Assembly: GCA_009829735.1 (NCBI GenBank)
Contig: CM020618.1
Location: 1,356,425-1,420,424 of the forward strand
Length of the DNA stretch: 64,000 nt
Origin: Pyropia yezoensis
Taxonomy: Eukaryota > Rhodophyta > Bangiophyceae > Bangiales > Bangiaceae
Direction: 5' to 3'
Positions within the stretch are counted from its first letter, which is position 1. Each line of letters opens with the position of its first letter. Below, one piece after another: positions 51,606 through 62,459 of the stretch. The notes below the pieces were generated by a model that searched no databases, was not told the DNA's origin, and worked only from the letters and a program-made list of their open reading frames with translations. The position numbers and the translations under genes were made by a program.

Positions 51606-54600
51606 CTACTTGTCCATGTACCAGTAGTCCCCCGCCCTGCCGTCATGGCGCTCACCCGCCCCTCGGAGGTGGTCACCACTACCCGCACCAGGGAGCCGGG
51701 CGTCCCCCGCGGCGCGGTGCACTGGAAGGACCGCCCGTCGACAGCCCACGGCGCGCACGTCCGTGCAGGGGGCGCCGCCAATGGTGGCGGCGGGGATCCC
51801 CTCCCCAAAGTGGTGCCCCGCGATGGTAACCGTGTTTCCACCCGCCGCGCGCCCCCGGTGGGGTCCCACCCCCACCACCACCGGCCCCGCTGCAGCCGGC
51901 GGCGTCGGGTAGTCGGGCGCCGCCACCAGCACCCGGTTCTTTTGGGGCTGTGGCGCCAGCACCACCCCCGCCGGCGTCTGGGCCATGAGCAGTCCCGAAA
52001 AGCCAAACAGGTCAGTGATGGACGCCACGCGGGCGCCGCCGGCCGCCAACTGCACCCGCTGCGTGGAGCCCGACGAGGAGCGGCCGCTAAACTTAGCCAG
52101 CAGCAGGTCGTGCTTGAGGGCCCCCCCAAACAGGTTGGCCATGTACTCTGTCACCCCATTGATGGACGAGCGGCCGAGGTCGGCCAGCGGCCCCGTGTAG
52201 CCGCCCCGCGATGCCTCCGCGTTGCGGTGGTAAGTGCACTGCCGGCCGTCGTCGCGGGCGCGGTTCCGGTTGGGGTGGCCATAGTAGCCGCCCCGCGACA
52301 GGCGGAGGAGCTTGTCCTTTTGGGTAAAGCCCGCCGCCGAGGCGTCGCAGCCAATGGCGACGTCGCCAAAGCCCCCATTGGGCCCGTTATCGGTTCCGTA
52401 AAGCTCACCGTTGGTGTGGAGGACCATGGTGTAGCTGTTGCGGATACCCGACGCGTGGACGGCCACACCCCAGCCTCCCGTCTGCCTCGACATCCGCGCA
52501 TCGGCCGTCTGGTCATAGGTGACGTGGCCGTCAAAGTTAGGAGCGTGCACGGCCGCCCGCAGCACTGCCGCCGACAGGGGCGTTTCGTCAACGCCGCCCA
52601 GACGAATCCCCCGCACGTTGGCGCCCATGTTGGTCTGGCCGCCGGCGACCAGCAGCAGCCGACCCTCTTGGTCCCACTCCAGCGCCTGAACCGCATGGTC
52701 GTGGTTCGATACGGGCAGCCCCGACAGCAGCACCTGATCCACCACCAGGCAGTTGTCGCCGGTGCTGGGCCGCAGCACCACAACTTCCCCATTGTCCCAC
52801 TCGGACAGCGGGCGGCCGTGGTTCTGCGTATAGTAGAGCAGGCTGGTGGCCGCCAGGAGGGACAGGCCGTCGCCGTCCGCCATGGGGTCAAACGCCAGCG
52901 ACAGCACGCTCCGCTTTTCCCCCACCGACTCGGAGACGCACGAGTCCGTTACCACGTGCGTGGTGGGGTCCACCGTCAGCGCCTGGATGTACTCCTTGTA
53001 CTGGCCGACGTACACGCGGCCGTCGGGGCCGAGCGCAATGGATGTTGGCCCAGCAATGTAGTAGTCCCCACCGTTGGCCGACTTGAGCGACGTCTCAGTA
53101 AACTTGATAGGGTCCGCAGCCGCCGCCTCGTAGGTGTATGTCAAGCCGCCGCTGACGCCGCCCTCTCCGGCCACGCCCCCTCCCGTCGTCACCACCACGT
53201 CCACGTCACCCGCGGCGGCCGCCGCCGGCGCTTCCACCGTCAGCCGGGTCGACCCGTCCCGCACCACCGCCGTTGCAGAGACTCCCCCAAATGTCACCTG
53301 CGTATCGGCCGTGTAAAAACCCACCCCCGTCACAGTCACGCGGGTGCCCTGGCTCAGCCCACCCGACGCGGGTTCAATACCAGTAACAACGGGAACCACC
53401 GTCGCGCGGTCCCACTCCATGGACCCCTTTGGCATGGGGCCGCTCCCGGCGGCAGTCACGGATACCGTCGCCGCGGCACCGCCGCTGTTGTGGCGGTAGG
53501 TGGTGACCGCCTCGTGCATCCCCGCAGCCAGCCACACCTGCCCAGAGGCCGTCGACGATCCGCCCGCCGACGCTGCCAGCACCGATGCCCCGTCCACGGT
53601 CAGCTCCATCTCACCGCTGGCAAAGGCCGCATCAAACGCATACGCCCCATCGACGGGTGCCTTGTACAAGAAGAGGCAGCGCTGCTTGAAGCCAGACCGC
53701 CCTTGGGGGCCCTCTGGGAAGGAGGCCGCCGTCGGGAAGTTCAAGTCCTCGCTCACCGCCGCAAAGATGGGTTTCTCCTCCCCACCAGCGTTGCCTGCGT
53801 AGTAGTAGCAGTAGGCGCCTGGCGCCAGGGAGCCCACCACCGTCACCACTGACTCAGCGTCGCTCGCGTTACCCCCATCGTCCACCACCGTCAGCTTGAC
53901 AGCGGTGGTGCCAAGGGGAAACTCCACTACCACCGAGATGCCCGACCCGAGCTCCTCACCCGTCGCCATCGCCGTCCAAATGAACGACAAGAGCTCCCCG
54001 GAAGAGCCGTCGTCGTGGAAGCGGTGGGTGTGCGAGTCGTAGGCAGAAAGCGTGACGCTCTGTCGCCCGTTGCCGTCAATGTCCACTACAGCCGAGGGGT
54101 GAGGGTCAATGACCGCGTGCGCAAAGTGGTCATCAGGCGTGGGGGGGGGGGCGCCCGCCGCGGTCCCCGTTGGTGTCATGGGCGTCGGGGGGACTGGGGT
54201 GACCACGGGCGGCGTCGCGGGTGCTCCCGCAGCGGCCATCACCTCAATCCCCTGCAGCATCGCGTTCTCCACACTCGACTTGAGCATCAGGTGAAGGCCG
54301 CCCGACCCGACCACCGCCACCGACAGTGTGCGGCTGGACGCTGTCGCCCAGTATGCCGACTCAAACACGTCGACCTTGTCCAGCGTCACGGTCGCCCCTC
54401 CCCCGGTGGCAGTGATTGAAAACACCCGCCCGCCAATGAACGCTGCTCCGCTGTACAGCTCAGCAAAGTGGAGCCGCAGGGTGTAGGTGCCCGCCGGAAG
54501 GGGAAACGTGTAGGCCAGCTCCTTACCCCACCGTTGAGTGGCGTAGATGGCAGCCGGCGCCGCGTCTGGCGCAGCGGTGGACACCTCCTTCGCGCTCGTC

Positions 54601-55433
54601 CACACCTTCGTTGCAGGGCCGTTGGTCACATACGGGGTGTCGGGGGTATAGCCCGCCACGGCGGGGCCGCCCACGTTGAGCCGCAGCGTTGCCGGCGCAG
54701 GTGCCGTGGGCTCCTTCTCTTCCACCTCGGTGGCAGGGCCCCCTTCATCATCGGTGTCCTCCTCGTCGTCACTACCCGCCTCATCGTCGCTGCCCGTCCC
54801 ATCGTCGCCGCCTGCCCCATTGTCGCTTCCCGCGCCATCGTCGCCGCCCGTTGTGCTCCCGCGGTGGACCTCAATGGCGCTGACAAACGCGTTCTGCACC
54901 TTGCTGGTGAAGGTCACAGCCAGCCCCCCCCCTCCTTCCACCGCGGCAGGGTAGGAGCGTACCAGGGCGGTCCGCGCCCCGCCTGAAGCCACAAAAATGT
55001 CGAGCCCCGTCTCGACCGTCACCCCCCCCACCGCCACGTCAAGCATACGGCGGCCGGGGGCATAGGCGCCTGACCACACCTCTGCCCAGTGGAGAGTCAC
55101 CGTGTAGGCACCCGCGGGAAGGGGGAGGGTGTACGTGAACGCCCCACCGCTCGAGGCGTAGCGCTGGGTGGTGAAAAGAGCCGGGCGGGTGGTGCCGGTG
55201 ATGGGGCCGCTGACGATGGTGTAGGAGGTGGTGGCTGCCCCAGAGACGTAGGCCGCCGGGTTGTCGGCGGCGAACGGGCCGCTACCGCCGCCGTTGCCGG
55301 CATTGATTGCTAGGACGGCGGGCGCAGGTGCAGCGGCTGCGGGGGAGAGCGATGCAAGAAGAAGACCCGAAGCCGCAGCAGCCGTGGCAAGGACGGCCGT
55401 CGCCGCTGCCAGGGCGGGGTGATACCGCGTCAT
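51606..55433 (-). CDS. Secreted malectin/PA14/IPT/sugar-dehydrogenase-like protein (gene B, copy 1)
   Basis: This frame of 1,275 codons is open throughout. The ATG at 55433 was chosen over upstream codons because a signal peptide follows it (AATAVLATAAAASGLLLASL). Domains in order are: a malectin-like carbohydrate-binding domain (about residues 35-165), an Asp/Gly/Ser linker, a second malectin-like domain (about 205-350), a PKD-like beta domain (about 400-480), a PA14-like domain (about 490-610) and an IPT/TIG domain (about 620-710). A beta-propeller like PQQ/glucose-sorbosone dehydrogenases and HHIP-like proteins follows (about 720-1150), with GPTSIALGPDGRVYVGQ and NHDHAVQALEWDQEGRLLLV. A second IPT domain comes last. 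The enzyme activity is unproven. Near the C-terminus an extra C at about 51744 and a missing C near 51630 garble about 38 residues compared with copy 2. It is probably extracellular or cell-wall located. Confidence 0.85.
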   Translation of the reverse strand: MTRYHPALAAATAVLATAAAASGLLLASLSPAAAAPAPAVLAINAGNGGGSGPFAADNPAAYVSGAATTSYTIVSGPITGTTRPALFTTQRYASSGGAFTYTLPLPAGAYTVTLHWAEVWSGAYAPGRRMLDVAVGGVTVETGLDIFVASGGARTALVRSYPAAVEGGGGLAVTFTSKVQNAFVSAIEVHRGSTTGGDDGAGSDNGAGGDDGTGSDDEAGSDDEEDTDDEGGPATEVEEKEPTAPAPATLRLNVGGPAVAGYTPDTPYVTNGPATKVWTSAKEVSTAAPDAAPAAIYATQRWGKELAYTFPLPAGTYTLRLHFAELYSGAAFIGGRVFSITATGGGATVTLDKVDVFESAYWATASSRTLSVAVVGSGGLHLMLKSSVENAMLQGIEVMAAAGAPATPPVVTPVPPTPMTPTGTAAGAPPPTPDDHFAHAVIDPHPSAVVDIDGNGRQSVTLSAYDSHTHRFHDDGSSGELLSFIWTAMATGEELGSGISVVVEFPLGTTAVKLTVVDDGGNASDAESVVTVVGSLAPGAYCYYYAGNAGGEEKPIFAAVSEDLNFPTAASFPEGPQGRSGFKQRCLFLYKAPVDGAYAFDAAFASGEMELTVDGASVLAASAGGSSTASGQVWLAAGMHEAVTTYRHNSGGAAATVSVTAAGSGPMPKGSMEWDRATVVPVVTGIEPASGGLSQGTRVTVTGVGFYTADTQVTFGGVSATAVVRDGSTRLTVEAPAAAAAGDVDVVVTTGGGVAGEGGVSGGLTYTYEAAAADPIKFTETSLKSANGGDYYIAGPTSIALGPDGRVYVGQYKEYIQALTVDPTTHVVTDSCVSESVGEKRSVLSLAFDPMADGDGLSLLAATSLLYYTQNHGRPLSEWDNGEVVVLRPSTGDNCLVVDQVLLSGLPVSNHDHAVQALEWDQEGRLLLVAGGQTNMGANVRGIRLGGVDETPLSAAVLRAAVHAPNFDGHVTYDQTADARMSRQTGGWGVAVHASGIRNSYTMVLHTNGELYGTDNGPNGGFGDVAIGCDASAAGFTQKDKLLRLSRGGYYGHPNRNRARDDGRQCTYHRNAEASRGGYTGPLADLGRSSINGVTEYMANLFGGALKHDLLLAKFSGRSSSGSTQRVQLAAGGARVASITDLFGFSGLLMAQTPAGVVLAPQPQKNRVLVAAPDYPTPPAAAGPVVVGVGPHRGRAAGGNTVTIAGHHFGEGIPAATIGGAPCTDVRAVGCRRAVLPVHRAAGDARLPGAGSGDHLRGAGERHDGRAGDYWYMDK

Positions 55434-57363
55434 TGTGGTGCAGCGGGGTGGGGGAGGGGGCGGGCCGTTGGGATAAGCGCGGGTGGTGTCCAACTCAAGA
55501 ATAGAACCGCACCGTGGGCCTGGATAGAGGCGTGCTGGTGTTGGCTGGTGATGAAGGTGACGATAGCGATGAGGCGGAGAGGGGGGATGGGGGTGCTGGG
55601 GTACAAGGTGGCGATGAGATGGGGAGTGGAGAAGCTGGGAGTGGATGCGGTGCGGGATGAAGCTGCTGGATGGCCACACGTTCTCCATCCCACCCGCCGC
55701 TCCACCCCCTGCCTATGTACCCAAGGAATGCCCTCAACAGGACGACGTCCCGCTGCCACCACTGCCGCTCGCGGCACACATGGCGCCACGGAAAGTCCCG
55801 CACAGAGGCGTGGCCGCAGCAGCGATCCTCCCACCACAGGCGTACAGAAAGAGGGGATTGGAGGGGTGACACGGCTCCCGGTGGCACGACAGCGGCGCGA
55901 CCCTCCCCTGCCCCAAAGCCATCGTCGACCATACCTTTTCCCACTTCCTTCGCAGTGGCCCTTCAGGAAACACGGCTGGCACGGGGGAGGCCACCGTGGC
56001 ACGGATCCCCCCACCCCCCCTCCGCTCCTCCTCGCCCTCCATCGGCCTTGCCTCACCCCCTCCCCGCGGGCGTTCCCATGGCACCCGGAAGTAACGTGGC
56101 GTGCGCCCTTTCAGCTCCTAGCGGCGGCACGTACGTGTGCACAGAGCGGAGATAGGGCAGAGGGGGTGGGTGACGTCTGAACGGCCTCCACCGCTGCTGC
56201 CAGCCGGGGGGGGTGGGGGGGTGGGGGAAGCGTCGGAGGAGCGAAATAGGGGCGCCAGAGCTTCTCCGCGCCCTTCTCCGTATCCCCCCTCATGCCCCTC
56301 GTTGCGGTGGGGGAGTGCCACAATCGTGTGGCCGCGGGGGGGGGGCCAAAACGCCAGACACGACAGCGGTCCCCCCTCCTCGCTGCACAAAATCTGCGTC
56401 TCGCGTCTGCCGTACTATGTCTATGTACTTTCTCGGCCAAGAGAGTTCTTGTCGCCCATTGGGCCAGCAATGAAATGAGACCTCTTTGCGTCTACGATAA
56501 GAAAGTGGGAACCTAACCGTTTGCGTCTTCACTCTGGGAAAGGAGGAAACCTGCTCAGTTTTCTCCAAAGTCAAAGGGATCACCATCAATCGCTTGGCAA
56601 GCGGATGCCGACGAGAATGTCCGTGCATCCGCACGTCACCCACCTGCTCGGCTTGTTGATGGCAGCACGCTCAACCGGGACGCGGCCGGCTGTGCCGTTC
56701 AAGGCACGCCGCGGCGACCCGGCCAGAGGTCTGTTCGATCCTCCACATTCCCGTGCCACCACCTGGCAGCTGCCAAGTTCTCGTCGGTCTGGGCAGGCGG
56801 CCTCTGTTACTGCGCGCTGTCGCCTTGCATCCACAGGACGCGGCCGTCGACTCACGGCCGCCGCTGCCCCCCCCCTCATTCACTGTCTGTCGGGTGCGCC
56901 ACGGCATGACAAGCACCCTTGCGGCGGTGGACACATGGATGACAGCCGTGGGATGTGCCACGCGCGGCCGCCGCGGCGGTAGCGGCAGCAGCAGTTGGCG
57001 GTGGGTGGCGGTGACGGGCATCGGGCGGCGGGCGCAGCTGTGAGGGGCGATGGACGAGGCTGTGGGAGAGCCGTGGGTGCGGCTGTGCGGGAGCTGTTGA
57101 CGGGTGGCAGCGTCGGGACTGGCGTCGCTGTGACTGCCTTCCCCAGCGTGCGTGCCATGGGTGGCAGGCGGTCGTTAAGATGACCCCGTGGACCGAAAGG
57201 AGGGAGCCGTCTTGCTTCGTCACAAGTCGCACGCTCCGCTGTCTTGCGCACCAGCTACCCTTCCCTCCCTCGTGCATCTCCCTTCCTTACCATCTGCAAC
57301 CTTTCCGCCACTCTTGCCGCGACCAATCCTCCCCAGCGCTCATCTCATCTCTCGCTCGTCGCC
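55434..57363. promoter_or_regulatory. Divergent intergenic region between genes B and A
   Basis: This 1.93-kb spacer lies between the start codons of gene B copy 1 (minus) and gene A (plus), so it must contain both promoters. Short open frames are present but none is preserved against indels between the two copies. No TATA box or other element stands out. Confidence 0.5.
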
Positions 57364-58386
57364 ATGGGTGCTCGCCGCTCGCTCGTCGTGGCCGTTGCCG
57401 CCGTGACCGCCACCGCCGCCGTCGCTTCGTCTGTGGCGGCCGCGTCGGTGGCGGCATCGGACCGGACGTTTGTGGTCGTCCACAAGCCGGTGGTGGTGGC
57501 GCCGACGCGGGCGCCGACGCGGGCGCCGACGCCCAAGCCTACCCCCTGCCTCGTCAAGTTCGACTGCTCCACCGCCCGCACCATCGCCGCCCAGTGCCCG
57601 ACGGTCGTCCGGCAGGCGGTGGCGTGCCACGGCGGCGGCGGCCACAAGTGGGCCGTCCAAAAGTACGGGTCGACCACCTGCTACGCCGACGTGACGGTGT
57701 CACGGCCGTGCACCAAGACGGTGCCGGTGGCGCGGACGTGCGTCAAGGCGTGTGCGACGCCGGTGCCGACGCCGTGCACGCGGAGCGTGGTGTGCAACAA
57801 GGTGGAGACGGTGGACGTGGACTGCTCGACGACGACGGCGGTGGTGGTGGCGTGCCCCAAGACGGCCGAGTTCTTTGATGCGGCGGGCAAGCCGCTGGCC
57901 ATCTGCCAGACGCTGAAGAAGACGGCCAAGACGTGCAGCAAGGAGGTGGTGACGGCGGCCAAGTGTGTGGTGCCGTGCGCGACGGCCAAGGCGACGCGGG
58001 CGCCCCGGACGACGCGGACGCCCAAGGTGGTGGCGCCCAAGGCGGCGGTGGTGCAGAAGAAGGGGGTGCTGGGGGTGCCGACCAAGACGTGGGTGAACCT
58101 GCTCGGCAAGGTGGTGACGGCGGTGGTCAACAAGAAGGGTGGTGTCGTGGTGGTGCCGACTGCGGCGCCCACGGCAGCGCCCACGGCCGCCCCCACGGTT
58201 GCTCCCACTGCGGTGCCCACTGCGGTGCCCACCGCCACTTTGTCGCCGCCAACGTCCGTGTCGGCGGGCAATGGCGGCAATGGCGGCAACGGTGGCGCCG
58301 GCCCCGACGGCGGCAACGGCGGCGCCGGCGGTGTGGGCGGCGACGCGGTGATTGACGCGTCGCCTGCTGCGCGGTTTGACTACTGA
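57364..58386 (+). CDS. Secreted cysteine-rich protein with PT repeats (gene A)
   Basis: The product is 340 residues. The ATG at 57364 is in GCCATGG and is followed by a basic n-region and hydrophobic segment (LVVAVAAVTATAAVASSVAA), a signal peptide. After a short Pro/Thr/Arg linker (APTRAPTRAPTPKPTPC) comes a domain of about 180 residues with some 20 cysteines in a roughly regular pattern (CSTARTIAAQC, CTKTVPVARTC, CSKEVVTAAKC), probably disulfide-bonded. An unusual PTAAPTAAPT/PTAVPT repeat and a Gly/Asn-rich tail end it, resembling extracellular matrix or cell-wall proteins. No enzyme motif is seen and I cannot name the family. It is convergent with gene B copy 2, 249 bp apart. The frame is intact. 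Confidence 0.85.
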   Translation: MGARRSLVVAVAAVTATAAVASSVAAASVAASDRTFVVVHKPVVVAPTRAPTRAPTPKPTPCLVKFDCSTARTIAAQCPTVVRQAVACHGGGGHKWAVQKYGSTTCYADVTVSRPCTKTVPVARTCVKACATPVPTPCTRSVVCNKVETVDVDCSTTTAVVVACPKTAEFFDAAGKPLAICQTLKKTAKTCSKEVVTAAKCVVPCATAKATRAPRTTRTPKVVAPKAAVVQKKGVLGVPTKTWVNLLGKVVTAVVNKKGGVVVVPTAAPTAAPTAAPTVAPTAVPTAVPTATLSPPTSVSAGNGGNGGNGGAGPDGGNGGAGGVGGDAVIDASPAARFDY

Positions 58387-58451
58387 GGCTGCGCCCGCCG
58401 TGCCCGCGGTCCGCCCCATCCATGACACGTCGACCATTGTGGTAACTGTAA

Positions 58452-58457
58452 AATAAA
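58452..58457 (+). terminator. Polyadenylation signal of gene A
   Basis: AATAAA lies 65 bp after the gene A stop in an otherwise GC-rich region and is identical in copy 1 (51422-51427). T-rich sequence follows within 20-60 bp. Confidence 0.55.
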
Positions 58458-58635
58458 CGACACGTTCTGTATGCTTCCTGTGTCTGTTGACATTGTTGTG
58501 TCTCATGCTTTCTTTCGTTTCTCGCCTGCGGAACACGATGTGTGACGTGGCAGCCCTTGTAAAGCTCGCCACAAATAGTTATATGTTAAACGTCCTACGA
58601 TACCACGATATCACCACCCCCCTCCTTGCCCGCCC

Positions 58636-61600
58636 CTACTTGTCCATGTACCAGTAGTCCCCCCGCCCTGCCGTCATGGCGCTCACCCGCCCCTCGGAGG
58701 TGGTCACCACTACCCGCACCAGGGAGCCGGGCGTCCCCCGCGGCGCGGTGCACTGGAAGGACCGCCCGTCGACAGCCACGGCGCGCACGTCCGTGCAGGG
58801 GGCGCCGCCAATGGTGGCGGCGGGGATCCCCTCCCCAAAGTGGTGCCCCGCGATGGTAACCGTGTTTCCACCCGCCGCGCGCCCCCGGTGGGGTCCCACC
58901 CCCACCACCACCGGCCCCGCTGCAGCCGGCGGCGTCGGGTAGTCGGGCGCCGCCACCAGCACCCGGTTCTTTTGGGGCTGTGGCGCCAGCACCACCCCCG
59001 CCGGCGTCTGGGCCATGAGCAGTCCCGAAAAGCCAAACAGGTCAGTGATGGACGCCACGCGGGCGCCGCCGGCCGCCAACTGCACCCGCTGCGTGGAGCC
59101 CGACGAGGAGCGGCCGCTAAACTTAGCCAGCAGCAGGTCGTGCTTGAGGGCCCCCCAAACAGGTTGGCCATGTACTCTGTCACCCCATTGATGGACGAGC
59201 GGCCGAGGTCGGCCAGCGGCCCCGTGTAGCCGCCCCGCGATGCCTCCGCGTTGCGGTGGTAAGTGCACTGCCGGCCGTCGTCGCGGGCGCGGTTCCGGTT
59301 GGGGTGGCCATAGTAGCCGCCCCGCGACAGGCGGAGGAGCTTGTCCTTTTGGGTAAAGCCCGCCGCCGAGGCGTCGCAGCCAATGGCGACGTCGCCAAAG
59401 CCCCCATTGGGCCCGTTATCGGTTCCGTAAAGCTCACCGTTGGTGTGGAGGACCATGGCGTAGCTGTTGCGGATACCCGACGCGTGGACGGCCACACCCC
59501 AGCCTCCCGTCTGCCTCGACATCCGCGCATCGGCCGTCTGGTCATAGGTGACGTGGCCGTCAAAGTTAGGAGCGTGCACGGCCGCCCGCAGCACTGCCGC
59601 CGACAGGGGCGTTTCGTCAACGCCGCCCAGACGAATCCCCCGCACGTTGGCGCCCATGTTGGTCTGGCCGCCGGCGACCAGCAGCAGCCGACCCTCTTGG
59701 TCCCACTCCAGCGCCTGAACCGCATGGTCGTGGTTCGATACGGGCAGCCCCGACAGCAGCACCTGATCCACCACCAGGCAGTTGTCGCCGGTGCTGGGCC
59801 GCAGCACCACAACTTCCCCATTGTCCCACTCGGACAGCGGGCGGCCGTGGTTCTGCGTATAGTAGAGCAGGCTGGTGGCCGCCAGGAGGGACAGGCCGTC
59901 GCCGTCCGCCATGGGGTCAAACGCCAGCGACAGCACGCTCCGCTTTTCCCCCACCGACTCGGAGACGCACGAGTCCGTTACCACGTGCGTGGTGGGGTCC
60001 ACCGTCAGCGCCTGGATGTACTCCTTGTACTGGCCGACGTACACGCGGCCGTCGGGGCCGAGCGCAATGGATGTTGGCCCAGCAATGTAGTAGTCCCCAC
60101 CGTTGGCCGACTTGAGCGACGTCTCAGTAAACTTGATAGGGTCCGCAGCCGCCGCCTCGTAGGTGTATGTCAAGCCGCCGCTGACGCCGCCCTCTCCGGC
60201 CACGCCCCCTCCCGTCGTCACCACCACGTCCACGTCACCCGCGGCGGCCGCCGCCGGCGCTTCCACCGTCAGCCGGGTCGACCCGTCCCGCACCACCGCC
60301 GTTGCAGAGACTCCCCCAAATGTCACCTGCGTATCGGCCGTGTAAAAACCCACCCCCGTCACAGTCACGCGGGTGCCCTGGCTCAGCCCACCCGACGCGG
60401 GTTCAATACCAGTAACAACGGGAACCACCGTCGCGCGGTCCCACTCCATGGACCCCTTTGGCATGGGGCCGCTCCCGGCGGCAGTCACGGATACCGTCGC
60501 CGCGGCACCGCCGCTGTTGTGGCGGTAGGTGGTGACCGCCTCGTGCATCCCCGCAGCCAGCCACACCTGCCCAGAGGCCGTCGACGATCCGCCCGCCGAC
60601 GCTGCCAGCACCGATGCCCCGTCCACGGTCAGCTCCATCTCACCGCTGGCAAAGGCCGCATCAAACGCATACGCCCCATCGACGGGTGCCTTGTACAAGA
60701 AGAGGCAGCGCTGCTTGAAGCCAGACCGCCCTTGGGGGCCCTCTGGGAAGGAGGCCGCCGTCGGGAAGTTCAAGTCCTCGCTCACCGCCGCAAAGATGGG
60801 TTTCTCCTCCCCACCAGCGTTGCCTGCGTAGTAGTAGCAGTAGGCGCCTGGCGCCAGGGAGCCCACCACCGTCACCACTGACTCAGCGTCGCTCGCGTTA
60901 CCCCCATCGTCCACCACCGTCAGCTTGACAGCGGTGGTGCCAAGGGGAAACTCCACTACCACCGAGATGCCCGACCCGAGCTCCTCACCCGTCGCCATCG
61001 CCGTCCAAATGAACGACAAGAGCTCCCCGGAAGAGCCGTCGTCGTGGAAGCGGTGGGTGTGCGAGTCGTAGGCAGAAAGCGTGACGCTCTGTCGCCCGTT
61101 GCCGTCAATGTCCACTACAGCCGAGGGGTGAGGGTCAATGACCGCGTGCGCAAAGTGGTCATCAGGCGTGGGGGGGGGGCGCCCGCCGCGGTCCCCGTTG
61201 GTGTCATGGGCGTCGGGGGGACTGGGGTGACCACGGGCGGCGTCGCGGGTGCTCCCGCAGCGGCCATCACCTCAATCCCCTGCAGCATCGCGTTCTCCAC
61301 ACTCGACTTGAGCATCAGGTGAAGGCCGCCCGACCCGACCACCGCCACCGACAGTGTGCGGCTGGACGCTGTCGCCCAGTATGCCGACTCAAACACGTCG
61401 ACCTTGTCCAGCGTCACGGTCGCCCCTCCCCCGGTGGCAGTGATTGAAAACACCCGCCCGCCAATGAACGCTGCTCCGCTGTACAGCTCAGCAAAGTGGA
61501 GCCGCAGGGTGTAGGTGCCCGCCGGAAGGGGAAACGTGTAGGCCAGCTCCTTACCCCACCGTTGAGTGGCGTAGATGGCAGCCGGCGCCGCGTCTGGCGC

Positions 61601-62459
61601 AGCGGTGGACACCTCCTTCGCGCTCGTCCACACCTTCGTTGCAGGGCCGTTGGTCACATACGGGGTGTCGGGGGTATAGCCCGCCACGGCGGGGCCGCCC
61701 ACGTTGAGCCGCAGCGTTGCCGGCGCAGGTGCCGTGGGCTCCTTCTCTTCCACCTCGGTGGCAGGGCCCCCTTCATCATCGGTGTCCTCCTCGTCGTCAC
61801 TACCCGCCTCATCGTCGCTGCCCGTCCCATCGTCGCCGCCTGCCCCATTGTCGCTTCCCGCGCCATCGTCGCCGCCCGTTGTGCTCCGCGGTGGACCTCA
61901 ATGGCGCTGACAAACGCGTTCTGCACCTTGCTGGTGAAGGTCACAGCCAGCCCCCCCCTCCTTCCACCGCGGCAGGGTAGGGAGCGTACCAGGGCGGTCC
62001 GCGCCCCGCCTGAAGCCACAAAAATGTCGAGCCCCGTCTCGACCGTCACCCCCCCCACCGCCACGTCAAGCATACGGCGGCCGGGGGCATAGGCGCCTGA
62101 CCACACCTCTGCCCAGTGGAGAGTCACCGTGTAGGCACCCGCGGGAAGGGGGAGGGTGTACGTGAACGCCCCACCGCTCGAGGCGTAGCGCTGGGTGGTG
62201 AAAAGAGCGGGCGGGTGGTGCCGGTGATGGGGCCGCTGACGATGGTGTAGGAGGTGGTGGCTGCCCCAGAGACGTAGGCCGCCGGGTTGTCGGCGGCGAA
62301 CGGGCCGCTACCGCCGCCGTTGCCGGCATTGATTGCTAGGACGGCGGGCGCAGGTGCAGCGGCTGCGGGGGAGAGCGATGCAAGAAGAAGACCCGAAGCC
62401 GCAGCAGCCGTGGCAAGGACGGCCGTCGCCGCTGCCAGGGCGGGGTGATACCGCGTCAT
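58636..62459 (-). pseudogene. Gene B, copy 2, frameshifted in homopolymers
   Basis: This is the second copy of the malectin/PA14/IPT/dehydrogenase-like gene, with ATG at 62459. The frame breaks at about 62217 (one C fewer than copy 1), 61885 (C run), 61955-61980, 61170 (G run one shorter) and 59151 (six C against seven). Every break is a one-base length difference in a homopolymer or near one. At the 3' end this copy reads straight through the second IPT domain (VDGRSFQCTAPRG and RVVVTTSEGRVSAM) to DYWYMDK-stop, where copy 1 is garbled. Each copy is therefore correct where the other fails. One substitution changes Thr to Ala near 59460. The gene is likely intact in the real genome. Confidence 0.85.

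Noticed and set aside
55434..55688. Upstream in-frame extension of gene B
   Set aside because: The extension is His/Pro-rich low-complexity sequence, and a signal peptide starts right at the ATG at 55433.
56290..56643. Minus-strand open frame in the gene A/B spacer
   Set aside because: Its sequence changes frame between the two tandem copies at G runs and it has no domain.
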